A stretch of DNA of 64,000 nt from Novosphingobium nitrogenifigens DSM 19370 (GTDB taxonomy: Bacteria; Pseudomonadota; Alphaproteobacteria; Sphingomonadales; Sphingomonadaceae). The DNA is taken from NCBI RefSeq assembly GCF_000192575.1, contig NZ_GL876933.1, positions 525,796-589,795 of the forward strand. The letters are read 5' to 3'. The notes under the pieces are model-generated. The model did no database searches and was not told the origin of the DNA. It was given only the letters and a program-made list of their open reading frames with translations. How positions within the stretch are numbered: the first letter of the stretch is position 1; every line of letters begins with the position of its first letter. A program made the translations under genes and the position numbers. Of the stretch, positions 27,178 through 36,453 are shown piece after piece.

Positions 27178-28361
27178 GCAGCAGGCTCCACCAGCGTCGC
27201 GGCAAGGCAATCGGCGAGAGCGTCGAGATCGTCCATGCGGGCGTTGAGTGTCAGGGAAATGCGAAGACGGGCGGTTCCTTGCGGAACGGTCGGCGGGCGA
27301 ATGCCGCGCACGTCGAACCCGGCGATCTGCAAGCGCGAGGCGATCTGCATGGCGCGGGTGTCCTCGCCCAGGATGAGCGGCAGGATCTGTGTTCCGGTCA
27401 CGGTCGCGCCGAGCGGGCCGAGCACGGCGCCGGCATGGGCGACAAGAGCGGCGAGGCGGACGCGGCGTTCCGGTTCGTCGGCGCAGATGCGGATCGCCTC
27501 GCGCACGGCGGCGGCCATGAGCGGCGAGGGCGCCGTCGAGAAGATGAACGGGCGCCCCCGGTTGACGAGGAAGTCGCGCACGATCGCCGGGGCGCAGATC
27601 AGCGCGCCTTCGACCCCCATCGCCTTGCCGCAGGTGCGCAGGACAATGGTGTCGGGCCGTCCGTCGAGTGGGGCGGCAAGACCCGACGCCGGATCGGCGA
27701 CCAGCCCGCGTCCGTCCCGGCCATAGACGCCGGTCGCATGGGCTTCGTCGATGATCATGATCGCGTCGTAGCGTTCGGCGACGGCGACAAGGTCTGCGAT
27801 CGGCGCGCAATCGCCGTCCATCGAATAGAGCGTTTCGAAGGCCAACCAGATGCGGCCGCGATGGCCTGCCTTGCGCCATTGCGCGGCGGCATCGGCAAAG
27901 GCCTGCGCATCGTTGTGCCGCACGCCGACCGCTTGCGCGCGGGTCAGGCGCAAGCCTTCGTGCATCGAGGCGTGGATCAGCTCGTCATGGATGACGAGAT
28001 CCCCGCGTTGGGGCAGCGTCGCCAGCAAGGCGACATTGGCGGCATAGCCCGAGGACAGGAACAGCGCGCTTTCGCTGCCCGCCCAGGCGGCAGCTTCGGC
28101 TTCGAGTGTTTCATGCTCGGGGTCGTTGCCGCGCAAGAGCCGCGATCCGCCCGATCCGGCGGGAACCCCGCGCGCGACCGCATCGGCCACTGCCTGAGCG
28201 AGGCGCGGCGAGATCGACAGCGCGAGGTAGTCGTTCGAGGCAAAGTCGCAGCCCCGACGCGGGGCGAGCGAGCGCAGGCGCCCGCGTGCCGCCAGTCCGG
28301 GGAGGTCGTCGCGGTGGACGTGCCACAGCCCGTCCGCGCGCGTGTCGTTTCCGTTGGTCAT
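27174..28361 (-). CDS. bioF: 8-amino-7-oxononanoate synthase
   Basis: The 395-residue alpha-oxoamine synthase condenses pimeloyl-ACP/CoA with L-alanine in the first ring-assembly step of biotin. It shows [33 protein letters not shown] and the PLP-lysine segment [10 protein letters not shown]. The start ATG 28361 lies 32 bases after the bioB stop codon. No bioC, bioH or bioZ gene for the pimeloyl precursor is visible in this window. Confidence 0.94.
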   Translation of the reverse strand: MTNGNDTRADGLWHVHRDDLPGLAARGRLRSLAPRRGCDFASNDYLALSISPRLAQAVADAVARGVPAGSGGSRLLRGNDPEHETLEAEAAAWAGSESALFLSSGYAANVALLATLPQRGDLVIHDELIHASMHEGLRLTRAQAVGVRHNDAQAFADAAAQWRKAGHRGRIWLAFETLYSMDGDCAPIADLVAVAERYDAIMIIDEAHATGVYGRDGRGLVADPASGLAAPLDGRPDTIVLRTCGKAMGVEGALICAPAIVRDFLVNRGRPFIFSTAPSPLMAAAVREAIRICADEPERRVRLAALVAHAGAVLGPLGATVTGTQILPLILGEDTRAMQIASRLQIAGFDVRGIRPPTVPQGTARLRISLTLNARMDDLDALADCLAATLVEPAA

Positions 28362-28393
28362 TGCCGTCGCTTCCGGCCCGGGGATCGAGCGTG

Positions 28394-29473
28394 TCAGCCG
28401 CACGCTCCGCCGCAGCCGCCGGCCTTCTGCGCGCGCAGGGGCTCTTCGCCTTCCATCGGCTTCAACCCGAGGCGTGCGAACATCGCCGAGTCGGCGTCGT
28501 CCCCGGCATTGGCCGCAGTCAGCAGCTTGTCGCCGGTAAAGATCGAGTTGGCCCCGGCAAGGAAGCACAGCGCCTGCGTCGCTTCGCTCATCGATTCGCG
28601 GCCTGCCGACAGACGCACCATGCTCATCGGCATGGTGATCCGCGCCACGGCGACGGTGCGGACGAATTCGATGTCGTCGATCTTGGCGAGCGGCGTGTCG
28701 GCGAGCATGTCGCCCAGAACGGTGCCCTTGACCGGGACCAGCGCATTGACCGGAACACTTTCGGGGTGGTGGTCCATGGTGGCGAGCGCGTGGACGAACC
28801 CGACGCGGTCGGCGCGGGTTTCACCCATGCCGACGATCCCGCCCGAGCAGACGTTGATTCCGGCCGCACGGACACGGTCGAGCGTGTCGATGCGGTCCTC
28901 GAAGCTGCGCGTGGTGATCACTTCGCCATAGCGTTCAGGCGAGGTATCGATGTTGTGGTTGTAATAGTCGAGCCCGGCGTCGGCGAGCTGGCTGGCCTGC
29001 GCATCGTTGAGCATCCCCAGCGTCATGCAGGTTTCCATGCCCATTTCGCGCACGCCCTTCACCATGGCGACGATCGCGGGCATGTCGCGTTCCTTGGGAT
29101 TGCGCCAGGCGGCGCCCATGCAGAACCGCTTCGATCCCGAATCGCGGGCTTGCGCAGCGGCCTGGAGCACGGCCTGAACGTCCATCAGCTTGGTCGCTTC
29201 GACGCCGCTGTCGGCTTTGACCGACTGCGAGCAATAGCCGCAATCTTCCGGGCAGCCGCCGGTCTTGATCGACAGCAGCGTGCACAGCTGGACTTCCCCG
29301 GCGCGGTGGTGCGCGCGGTGGACTTCGGCGGCACGGAACACGAGTTCGGTGAAGGGCAGGTCGAACAGGGCCGCGATTTCCTCGCGCGTCCAGTCGTTGC
29401 GCACGGGTTTGCGCGTATCGGTGCCCGCATGGTTGGCGCCCGGGGCCGGTGCGACGGCGGTGTCTGCAAGCAT
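28394..29473 (-). CDS. bioB: Biotin synthase
   Basis: The 359-residue radical SAM enzyme inserts sulfur into dethiobiotin. It has the CX3CX2C cluster motif CPEDCGYC, further conserved cysteines near [11 protein letters not shown] and [10 protein letters not shown] (second-cluster ligands), [11 protein letters not shown] and RLSAGRESM. The tail ends in a Cys/Gly-rich GGCGGACG typical of alphaproteobacterial BioB. The start ATG 29473 is chosen because GAGGGAG is 6 bases upstream; ATG 29491 would add six residues. It is the first gene of the bio operon. I see no clear BioR or BirA box upstream. Confidence 0.95.
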   Translation of the reverse strand: MLADTAVAPAPGANHAGTDTRKPVRNDWTREEIAALFDLPFTELVFRAAEVHRAHHRAGEVQLCTLLSIKTGGCPEDCGYCSQSVKADSGVEATKLMDVQAVLQAAAQARDSGSKRFCMGAAWRNPKERDMPAIVAMVKGVREMGMETCMTLGMLNDAQASQLADAGLDYYNHNIDTSPERYGEVITTRSFEDRIDTLDRVRAAGINVCSGGIVGMGETRADRVGFVHALATMDHHPESVPVNALVPVKGTVLGDMLADTPLAKIDDIEFVRTVAVARITMPMSMVRLSAGRESMSEATQALCFLAGANSIFTGDKLLTAANAGDDADSAMFARLGLKPMEGEEPLRAQKAGGCGGACG

Positions 29474-29567
29474 GCGAAGCTCCCTCAACAATAGACATGC
29501 CAGACTCTGCGGGGACGCAGCCGCGCAAGCCTGTTTGAGCGTGCCATTAGCATTGCGTGACGATCTG

Positions 29568-29585
29568 AAAACCCGTTTTCGGGTC
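29568..29585 (-). terminator. Short intrinsic terminator after the KpsS-type gene
   Basis: On the minus strand ACCCG-AAAA-CGGGT is followed by TTTC. It lies between the kpsS-like stop codon and the bioB start, and would insulate the biotin operon from capsule transcription. Confidence 0.55.
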
Positions 29586-29623
29586 TGCCGGGGTCGGCCG
29601 ATCGTCGCAGGGAGCCGTGCCGA

Positions 29624-31063
29624 TCAGGTCCTGGCGCGTTCGCGGGGGCGCTCGGCAGGGGGGATGGCAGGAGGGCCACGTCGCGGAAAAGGCAGGACTT
29701 CGGCGGGCCCGGACCGAGCCCATAGGCTTGCCGGAACCGGCAGGCCTTCGACCGGAAAGAGCGGGATCGCCGGTCGGACGGTGGGGACTGCCGGGATGAT
29801 TTGTGGGCGCGCATCGTGGTTCGCAGCGGGCCGCGAATCGGTCGTGCGGGCTCCCCCGATGGTCCAGATCAGTCCGGACGCCGAGGTCGCCGGGTCAAGG
29901 CGACGATAGAAGTTGCCGTTGATCTGCGTCGCGGCGATCAGTTCGGCGCGAAAACGTTCATAGAGAACCGGATCGGGCCGATGGTCGGTGGCTTCGGTCC
30001 AAAAGCGATCGAGCGACCCCTGAAAAGTCATGCCCGGCATGTCGTAGATGGCCGTTCCGACGGTCTTGGTCGGGCGGCCACAGCCGATCGCGGCCAGCCC
30101 GGTCGTGCTGTTGATCACCACCATGCCCCGGCAATGGGGCAGGATCGTGGGCATGTGCTGGTCATGGATATAGGCGATCCGGTCCGTACAGCCGGTGTCG
30201 CGCGCGGTATCGCCGATAAGGGCGGTATAGTCGCAATAGCCACGATCCATCGGATGATGCTTGAACACCAGCACGGCGTCGGCGGGAGCATGGCGGGCGA
30301 AAGACAGGATCGTGCTGACGATGAAGCCGGTGACGCCGCCGACATCGGCATGGAACTGCACTTGCGCGTCGTTATGGACCTGCAGCGGGACAAGGAAGAA
30401 CCGCCCCGACCATTCCCCGGTCATCCGGGCCGTCATGCCGCGTTCGCGCAAGGCATAGCGTGCCTTGCGCAACGGCGAGCGCAGCCAGGGAAACATTTCG
30501 CGAATGGTGAGCGGGCGATGATGGCGGTAATGCGGGAACAACCCGTGGGTAAAACCGCCGATGGTGAAATAGAGGAACCCCCACCAGACCATCGGCCAGA
30601 ACGAGCGTGGCATGGCGCGCACATCGATTTGGCGGGGCGGCGAGGCGAGGTAATCGGCTGGATCGCGCGGGAGCAGGCTGTTGCCGTTGACCCCGTGGCG
30701 TTCGAGCGTGACGAAATCGGGGCGCAGGTACCCTTCCTCGAACACGCCGACCTCGACGCCGAGCCGGGTGGCGACGTCATGGGCGGCGCGGTGGACCGGG
30801 CGGCAGTCGCCGAACAGGAACAGCATGTCGATGTCCCATTCCGCGATGCGGGCCGCGAGCCATTCCGGCCAGTCTTCCATGGTGCCGCGATAGAGCGTGC
30901 CGTTGGGTTGGAAGAGCCAGTCGCCGCCGTGAAAATTGATTTTCCGGACATCGGCACCCGCCGCGCGCAAGTCTTTCGCGAATCGGGCAAAGAAGGGGCC
31001 GACCGGGCCCTGGAGCAGGAGCACCTTGCGCCCTGCGAATGCCTTGATGCCCCCTTCGATCAC
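29624..31063 (-). CDS. KpsS-type capsule polysaccharide biosynthesis/export protein
   Basis: The 479-residue protein belongs to the capsule synthesis family KpsS. It begins VLLLQGPVGPFFARFAKDL and continues with KINFHGGDWLF, FLFGDCRPVH, GVFEEGYLRPDFVTLE, FKHHPMDRGYCDY and NSTTGLAAIGCGRPTKT. KpsS and KpsC add Kdo to the phosphatidylglycerol terminus of group 2 capsules in the cytoplasm. It is longer than usual (about 390-420) because of an 80-residue Pro/Ala/Arg-rich tail. The start is GTG 31063, preceded by AAGGGG. It is downstream of, and in the same direction as, the truncated KpsC-type gene. Confidence 0.88.
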   Translation of the reverse strand: MIEGGIKAFAGRKVLLLQGPVGPFFARFAKDLRAAGADVRKINFHGGDWLFQPNGTLYRGTMEDWPEWLAARIAEWDIDMLFLFGDCRPVHRAAHDVATRLGVEVGVFEEGYLRPDFVTLERHGVNGNSLLPRDPADYLASPPRQIDVRAMPRSFWPMVWWGFLYFTIGGFTHGLFPHYRHHRPLTIREMFPWLRSPLRKARYALRERGMTARMTGEWSGRFFLVPLQVHNDAQVQFHADVGGVTGFIVSTILSFARHAPADAVLVFKHHPMDRGYCDYTALIGDTARDTGCTDRIAYIHDQHMPTILPHCRGMVVINSTTGLAAIGCGRPTKTVGTAIYDMPGMTFQGSLDRFWTEATDHRPDPVLYERFRAELIAATQINGNFYRRLDPATSASGLIWTIGGARTTDSRPAANHDARPQIIPAVPTVRPAIPLFPVEGLPVPASLWARSGPAEVLPFPRRGPPAIPPAERPRERART

Positions 31064-31268
31064 CAGATGCCCCTTGTTCGGATCGGGGACCGCCCAGTCC
31101 CGCGATGCCGCACATCATTTCGCCCGACCGCCGGACCGGGAAATGTGTGCCCAATCTTGCTGATCTATGACAAACACTTAAGGCACCGATTTGAAGCCAT
31201 GGCTTGATCCGTGCCGGATACCCGGCCTCCTCTAGGCGAGGATCATTGCAGCCGTGCGTCATTTGACG

Positions 31269-32228
31269 TCACGGTGGGGATAGGCGGTTCCGGTGCGGGA
31301 TCAGCCATGCGCGGGCAAGGACGGTGGCCTTGCGCCCCTGTCGTCGCCAGAACCCGCGCAACAGGCGTTCCGGCGCGCCACCGTTCGCAAGGCGTTCGCG
31401 TTCGGCGGCAATGGTCGTCACGGCAGCTTCGGCCTCGACGAAAGCGGCAAGGTGCGGGTCCCAATAGCGGGGATAGAGCAGCAGCGCCCCGGCGACGAGT
31501 TCGTCGAGCGAAAGCCTTCGCCCGCGCCGGGCAAGCGCGGGATGGTCCCCGGCGTAATCCTCGGTCAGGCCCCAGCCCGCATAGAACGGGGCGCCGTGCG
31601 TCACCACTTTGACCCCGCGCAAGAGTGCGTCGAACCCGGCCTGCGAGGTGATCGTGTGCAATTCGTCGGCATGGGCAAGGCAGGCGACGATGGAAGCCTG
31701 CGTTTCGACATGGTCGGCATGGTCGAGCGCGGCCTCGCGCGCCACTCGTCCGCGCCGGTTGCCGCTCATCACGTCGGGGTGGGGCTTGTAGACCAGAAAG
31801 GCATCGGGCCGCGCTTTGCGGGCGGTCGCCAAAAGCTCCATATTGGTCCTGATGGCCGCACCGCCCAGCGCGATCGAGGCATCGCTTTCGACCTGGCCGG
31901 GGACCAGAACGACGGGGCGCCCGCCGGTGACCCATCCGGGCGGCACATGGCTTTCGACATTGTACTTGGTCAGTGCCTTGTCGACGATGAACCGGCGCAG
32001 GGCTGCGGCCCGGGCCAGCAAGGCTGCATCGAAGCGGGTTTCGCCCAGCAGGCATTCGAGCCCCGAGGGGTGCGTGGCGTCGAAATAGATGCCGGTGTCG
32101 TCAAGGACGATCGAGCGTGGGGGAATGAGGTCGGGTTTTCCTGCTTCGCAAGGGCCGATGGTTCCGGTAGCGACGAACCGCTGTCGCAGCCTTGGAGATG
32201 GTACCTTGGCAATCCTTGTTACCGGCAA
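31269..32228 (-). pseudogene. 5'-truncated KpsC-type capsule gene
   Basis: The frame encodes the later part of a KpsC glycosyltransferase module: [70 protein letters not shown] and PFYAGWGLTED. Family members begin such a module with about 80 more residues, including a WG-K segment and LEDGFLRSVGLG, directly before the first match here. Those residues are absent. Upstream the strand is occupied antisense by an intact epimerase starting at 32206. The only in-frame start is TTG 32228, without a ribosome binding site. A full KpsC has two such modules (about 670 residues), so this looks like a remnant, though a shortened active protein is not excluded. Confidence 0.6.
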
Positions 32229-33231
32229 TGCCGGCTTTATCGGGTTTCACACCGCGCTCGCCCTGATGGCGCGCGGGGACGACGTCATCGGGATCGATGT
32301 CGTCAACGACTATTACGACCCGACGATCAAGGAAGCGCGGCTGCATGCGCTCGAGGATGCGGCGCGGCGCCACAATGTCGGCTATGCGTTCCTGCGCGCC
32401 AATCTGGCCGATCGCGCGGCGGTGGAGCGGCTCTTTGCCGATCATCCGATCCGCCGGGTGGTCCACCTTGCCGCGCAAGCGGGGGTGCGTCATTCGCTCG
32501 AAAACCCGCTGTCCTATGTGGAAAGCAATCTGGTCGGGTTTACCAACATTCTCGAAGCCTGTCGCCACGGCGGGATCGAGCATCTGGTCTATGCCTCGAC
32601 CAGCTCGGTCTATGGTGCCAACCGCACCATGCCCTACAGCGAGCACGCGGGCACCGACCACCCGTTGCAGTTCTATGCCGCGACGAAAAAGGCGAACGAG
32701 GCGATGGCGCACAGCTATAGCCATCTTTTCCGCCTGCCGACGACGGGCCTGCGGTTCTTTACCGTCTATGGCCCGTGGGGACGCCCGGACATGGCGCTTT
32801 TCCGCTTTGCCCGCGCCATTGTCGACGGACGTCCGATCGACGTCTTCAATCACGGCCACCACACCCGCGATTTCACTTATGTTTCCGACATTGTCGAAGG
32901 GGTGATCCGCGCGATCGACCGGCCTGCCGCGCCCGATCCCAAATGGGACCCCTATCACCCCGATCCGGCGACCAGCGACGCGCCCTATCGGATCTACAAC
33001 ATCGGCAACAACCATCCGGTCAACCTTGGCGATTACATCGACGCGCTGGAACAGGCGCTCGGGCGCAAGGCGGAACGCAACCTGCTGCCCCTGCAGCCGG
33101 GCGACGCGCCCGACACCTTTGCGGACGTGTCGGACCTTGAACGCGATCTCGGCTATCGGCCCAGAGTCGGCGTGCCCGAGGGGGTTGCGGCCTTCGTCGA
33201 ATGGTTCCGCGATTACTATCGTATCGGCTGA
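32206..33231 (+). CDS. NAD-dependent epimerase, UDP-glucuronate 4-epimerase-like
   Basis: The 341-residue extended SDR starts with the NAD-binding [11 protein letters not shown], then [16 protein letters not shown], a signature of UDP-glucuronate 4-epimerases, [22 protein letters not shown] and the catalytic FYAATKKAN (Tyr and Lys). It also has [12 protein letters not shown] and [11 protein letters not shown]. It should make UDP-galacturonate for surface polysaccharide. The start is TTG 32206, with GGAG 8 bases upstream; longer in-frame starts run into the antisense KpsC remnant. The 5' end overlaps that remnant by 23 bases. Confidence 0.9.
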   Translation: MAILVTGNAGFIGFHTALALMARGDDVIGIDVVNDYYDPTIKEARLHALEDAARRHNVGYAFLRANLADRAAVERLFADHPIRRVVHLAAQAGVRHSLENPLSYVESNLVGFTNILEACRHGGIEHLVYASTSSVYGANRTMPYSEHAGTDHPLQFYAATKKANEAMAHSYSHLFRLPTTGLRFFTVYGPWGRPDMALFRFARAIVDGRPIDVFNHGHHTRDFTYVSDIVEGVIRAIDRPAAPDPKWDPYHPDPATSDAPYRIYNIGNNHPVNLGDYIDALEQALGRKAERNLLPLQPGDAPDTFADVSDLERDLGYRPRVGVPEGVAAFVEWFRDYYRIG

Positions 33232-33251
33232 ACGGGAACGGACGTGCGTCC

Positions 33252-34001
33252 ATGGCTCGCGGTTCTCCCGGTTCCGGTCGTTTTTCGGATAGCCCGATGC
33301 TCTCGCGGCGAGCGAGGGCAGGGCTGCTTGTGGGCATCGCGGCCCTCCATGGGCTGCTCGGGCTCGGCCTGATCCGCGCATTCGGAGGCGTCGAGGCACT
33401 GGCCGAGCGCGTCGGGCTGGCACCGGCCCTGTCGGCAATGATCGTTGCCGACAAGCCGCCACCCGACCGCACCCAACCGGTGGCCCGGCACGAAACCGAA
33501 GGGGCCTCGGGCGCAGCCGGGCGCAAGGCTTTGGCCGATCAGATTATTGCCGCGCCTGCCCGGCTTCCCATTCCCGCACCACAGGCCCCGACCGTTGCCG
33601 GAACCGGGGACGCCACGCGTTCGGGGGCGAGTGCCCAGGGGGCCGGAACCGGCGGCGCGGGCGCGGGCAATGGTCCGGGCAGCGGGGGGGAGGGCAATGG
33701 CAGCGGCGGGCGCTATGTCGCGACGCGGCCGGTGAAGATCGCGGGCGACCTTGCCGAACGGGATTACCCCAAGGAAGGGCGGTCCAAACGGCTGGGAACG
33801 AGTGTGATCGTGGTCCTGACCGTGGGCACTGACGGACGCGTTACGGCCTGTCACGTTCACCAACCGAGCGGCGATCCCGATGCCGACACGATCACCTGCC
33901 GCCTTGCCGTCGAACGTTTCCGCTTTCGTCCCGCGCTCGATCAGAACGGGCAACCGGTGGAGGCGCCGTTCGGCTGGCAACAGCGGTTTTTCTGGAACTG
34001 A
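33252..34001 (+). CDS. TonB-like energy transducer with Gly-rich spacer
   Basis: The protein is about 249 residues. It has one transmembrane segment (AGLLVGIAALHGLLGLGLI), a periplasmic spacer rich in Pro/Ala then Gly/Ala/Ser, and a C-terminal TonB-like domain with ERDYPKEGRSKRLGTSVIVV, TVGTDGRVTACHVHQPSGDP and ERFRFRPALDQNGQPV. It presumably couples the proton motive force to an outer membrane process. No ExbB/ExbD genes are adjacent. The start is uncertain: ATG 33252 is used here, and ATG 33297 is also possible, nearer the membrane helix. It follows the epimerase by 20 bases. Confidence 0.8.
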   Translation: MARGSPGSGRFSDSPMLSRRARAGLLVGIAALHGLLGLGLIRAFGGVEALAERVGLAPALSAMIVADKPPPDRTQPVARHETEGASGAAGRKALADQIIAAPARLPIPAPQAPTVAGTGDATRSGASAQGAGTGGAGAGNGPGSGGEGNGSGGRYVATRPVKIAGDLAERDYPKEGRSKRLGTSVIVVLTVGTDGRVTACHVHQPSGDPDADTITCRLAVERFRFRPALDQNGQPVEAPFGWQQRFFWN

Positions 34002-34007
34002 TCCTGT

Positions 34008-34313
34008 TCAGCCGATCAGGCGTTCGCCCCGGTCGCGGATCATGTTGCCGATCATGCCGCGCGCAAAGCCCAGTCCCGAGGGGATCTCGACTTCGAAAAT
34101 CAGCATGGCTTCGGCGATTTCGAGCGTGCAGGGGACGGTATAGCCCATCGCCGCCGCTTCGACCGCGAGATTGTCCTCGTCGACCCATGTCATCGCCAGC
34201 GTCAGCGGACCACCGATCAGCGCGCCTGCCTTGGCTTCGGCCTTGTCCATCTTGCCGTCGATGCGGCGGCGGATTTCGTCCTTGGCGAGACTGTGGGGAA
34301 TTTCGATGCGCAT
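34008..34313 (-). CDS. Polyhydroxyalkanoic acid system family protein
   Basis: The 101-residue soluble protein matches the PHA granule-region family: it starts MRIEIPHSLAKDEIRRRID and has a mid-region GPLTLAMTWVDEDNLAVEA and an end GMIGNMIRDRGERLIG. Members are found near PHA genes in other bacteria, and their biochemical role is poorly defined. Here it is the third gene of an operon behind telA and a membrane-protein gene (its start overlaps the preceding stop codon), not beside phaC, which is 24 kb away. Confidence 0.8.
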   Translation of the reverse strand: MRIEIPHSLAKDEIRRRIDGKMDKAEAKAGALIGGPLTLAMTWVDEDNLAVEAAAMGYTVPCTLEIAEAMLIFEVEIPSGLGFARGMIGNMIRDRGERLIG

Positions 34314-35080
34314 CAGGCCTTGCTGCTCAGGTCGGGGAGAACGGACATGTCCTCAAGCGCGTTGCCGTAGCGATAGTCAAGATAGCGTGCCTGCGTGGCG
34401 AGCGCGTCGATGTCGCCTTCGGCCAGCCTGCGCGACAGTTCGTCGATCTCGCCGCCAATGCGCGTCAGCCCTTCGCCGAGCTGTTCGTCGGCCGTGAGGC
34501 CTCCGCGTCGCTCGCCCCGAAGCGAGGGGGGAATGCGGGTGTAGCTTGCAACGATACCGGGCAGGTGTTCGCCGATCAGACGGCGCACGTCGCCCACCGC
34601 CGGTTCGTTCGGATCGACGCCTGCAAGCTGGGCTCCGAGCATGTCGAGCTGAGTGCCGATGGCGTCGATCTGCCGCGCGGAGGGCGGGGGCAGGGCCGGA
34701 CGTTGGGCTTCGAGCCAGAGCTGGGTCCGTCCCACGGTCGCACGCACGTCACCACGATTGAGCGCGCCCAGATCGGGCACTTTCATCCGCGGGAACACCG
34801 CGAGGAAGCCGACCGCCAGTACCAGCACGAGGATGGTGAGGACAAAGCCGCCAAGGCCGATGCCGCCCACGGCAAGCCCCGCGACGGTCGCGCCAAAGAG
34901 GATCACCCCGACGGCAAGGCTTGCCCGAACGAGCTTGCGCAGGACGTGCTGCCGCTTGATCTCGGCAGAACGGCGTCCGATCGAACGGGCTGCGATCCGC
35001 CGCCCGCCTGCCCGCTGATGATCGAGCGAGGCGCGCGCGGACGCCAGAATACGATCCGAGTCCCCGGCTGTACCCGCCAT
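34313..35080 (-). CDS. Membrane protein of the XpaC-like type partnered with TelA
   Basis: The 255-residue protein has a basic N-terminus and two adjacent transmembrane segments, VRASLAVGVILFGATVAGL and GFVLTILVLVLAVGFLAVF (about 54-98). A cytoplasmic helical domain of about 150 residues includes QIDAIGTQLDMLGAQL and LTRIGGEIDELSRRLA. Proteins of this layout (5-bromo-4-chloroindolyl phosphate hydrolysis family) are repeatedly encoded beside TelA; no enzymatic activity is visible. The start ATG 35080 is just after the telA stop codon, with GGAAG upstream; ATG 35098 is an alternative. Confidence 0.7.
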   Translation of the reverse strand: MAGTAGDSDRILASARASLDHQRAGGRRIAARSIGRRSAEIKRQHVLRKLVRASLAVGVILFGATVAGLAVGGIGLGGFVLTILVLVLAVGFLAVFPRMKVPDLGALNRGDVRATVGRTQLWLEAQRPALPPPSARQIDAIGTQLDMLGAQLAGVDPNEPAVGDVRRLIGEHLPGIVASYTRIPPSLRGERRGGLTADEQLGEGLTRIGGEIDELSRRLAEGDIDALATQARYLDYRYGNALEDMSVLPDLSSKA

Positions 35081-35081
35081 C

Positions 35082-36308
35082 TCAGGCTTCCGGCGCAAGC
35101 AGGAACGAGGGCGTTTCGGTGGCCGATGTTCCGGAAGTGCTGCTTCCCTGCGAGCGGGCGATATAGCCCTTCGACTTCTCGACTTCGTCGGAGAGCGTGG
35201 TGATCGTCTGCTTCATGGAATCGAGCGCCTTCACCTTGAACGTGTCGATCGAATCCATGGTGTCATAGATGTTCTGGAACGCCTTTTGCAGGGTTTCGAC
35301 CGGCAAAGTGCTCGATGCGGCCATTTCGTGAATGCGCGCGGTGTTCTCGCGCAGCATCTGTCCGGTCGAATCGATGATGTTTGCAGTCGTGGTGTTGAGC
35401 GCGGTGATCTGTTGCAGGACCAGTTTCTGGTTGGTCATCGCCTGTGCGACGGTGACGGCGGTGCGCAGGGCCGCGACCGTCGTCGTGCTCGCGCGGTCGA
35501 CGCCCTTCACCAGTTCGACGTTGTTCTTCTTGACCAGATCGAGCGCGAGATAGCCCTGAACCGTCACCGCCATCTGTGTCAGCAGGTCCTGCGTCCGCTG
35601 GCGGGTGTAGAACAGCGCGCTTTCCCGGATCGCCTTGCCCTTGGCGGGGTCGACAGAATCGCATTGGACGGCGGCATCCTCGAGCCGGGCGTCGAGCGTG
35701 CGGGCGATGTGGATCATCTGCTCCAGCTTGCCCATCGCTTCCCACAGCTTCTGCCGTTCGACGTCGATCGCGGCATTGTCCTTGAGCAGTTCGTCCTTGC
35801 CCGAGGCGAGACGGTCGAGGATCGCCTTGATATGCCCTTGTGCAGAGACATAGCCGTCGAAATAGCGTTTCACCCCATTGCCGAAAGGCAGGAAGCCCAA
35901 CAGCTTGCGCCCGCCGCCGGTCACGCCGTGCTTGCCGGGATCGAGATCTTCGACCGTGCGGCGCAACGCGGCCAGATCGGCGCCGACGCCGCTGTCCTTG
36001 TCGATCGCGCGGATCGGGCGGTCGAGAAAGCGGTTCGACATCGATGCCGCCGCCGCGATTTCCTTGCCACCCATGGCGGTCAACTGGTCGACGCGCTTGC
36101 CGAATTCGGGGCTCGAGGCATCCTGGGCGACAAGTTCAGCGACGAAGGCCTCGACCCGCTCGTCGAGCTTCGAGCGCGTGCCTTCGTCGATCGGCACCAG
36201 TCCCGCCGCCTGTTGCGGGGTAACCACAGGCACCGGATCGGGCGGGGTCAGGTCCGGGGGCGTCAGGGTAATCGCGGGGGCGTCGTCGGTGCCGTTGGTG
36301 GCCATCAT
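35082..36308 (-). CDS. TelA-family toxic anion resistance protein
   Basis: The 408-residue, largely alpha-helical cytoplasmic protein has the TelA core: LLGFLPFGNGVKRYFDGY, HIKAILDRLASGKDELLKDN, QCDSVDPAKGKAIRESALFY, QRTQDLLTQMAVTVQGYLAL and LVKGVDRASTTTVAALRTAV. The family is tied to tellurite and membrane-stress resistance, but the mechanism is unresolved. The start is one of two adjacent ATG codons at 36308/36305; upstream in-frame sequence overlaps the divergent beta-lactamase promoter. It is the first gene of a three-gene operon with the membrane and PHA-system proteins. Confidence 0.9.
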   Translation of the reverse strand: MMATNGTDDAPAITLTPPDLTPPDPVPVVTPQQAAGLVPIDEGTRSKLDERVEAFVAELVAQDASSPEFGKRVDQLTAMGGKEIAAAASMSNRFLDRPIRAIDKDSGVGADLAALRRTVEDLDPGKHGVTGGGRKLLGFLPFGNGVKRYFDGYVSAQGHIKAILDRLASGKDELLKDNAAIDVERQKLWEAMGKLEQMIHIARTLDARLEDAAVQCDSVDPAKGKAIRESALFYTRQRTQDLLTQMAVTVQGYLALDLVKKNNVELVKGVDRASTTTVAALRTAVTVAQAMTNQKLVLQQITALNTTTANIIDSTGQMLRENTARIHEMAASSTLPVETLQKAFQNIYDTMDSIDTFKVKALDSMKQTITTLSDEVEKSKGYIARSQGSSTSGTSATETPSFLLAPEA

Positions 36309-36453
36309 CGCACTCTGCAGGAGGATATGTCGTTCCGGAAAATGGCTCTTGCCGGGAACGAGGGCAAGGGGGGCCGTCGATGATGGGCGGCGGTTCGTCG
36401 ATTGGGCTGGGGCGGCTTGCCGAAACGGGGCGGCGGCGGATAGCGTGGCGGTC

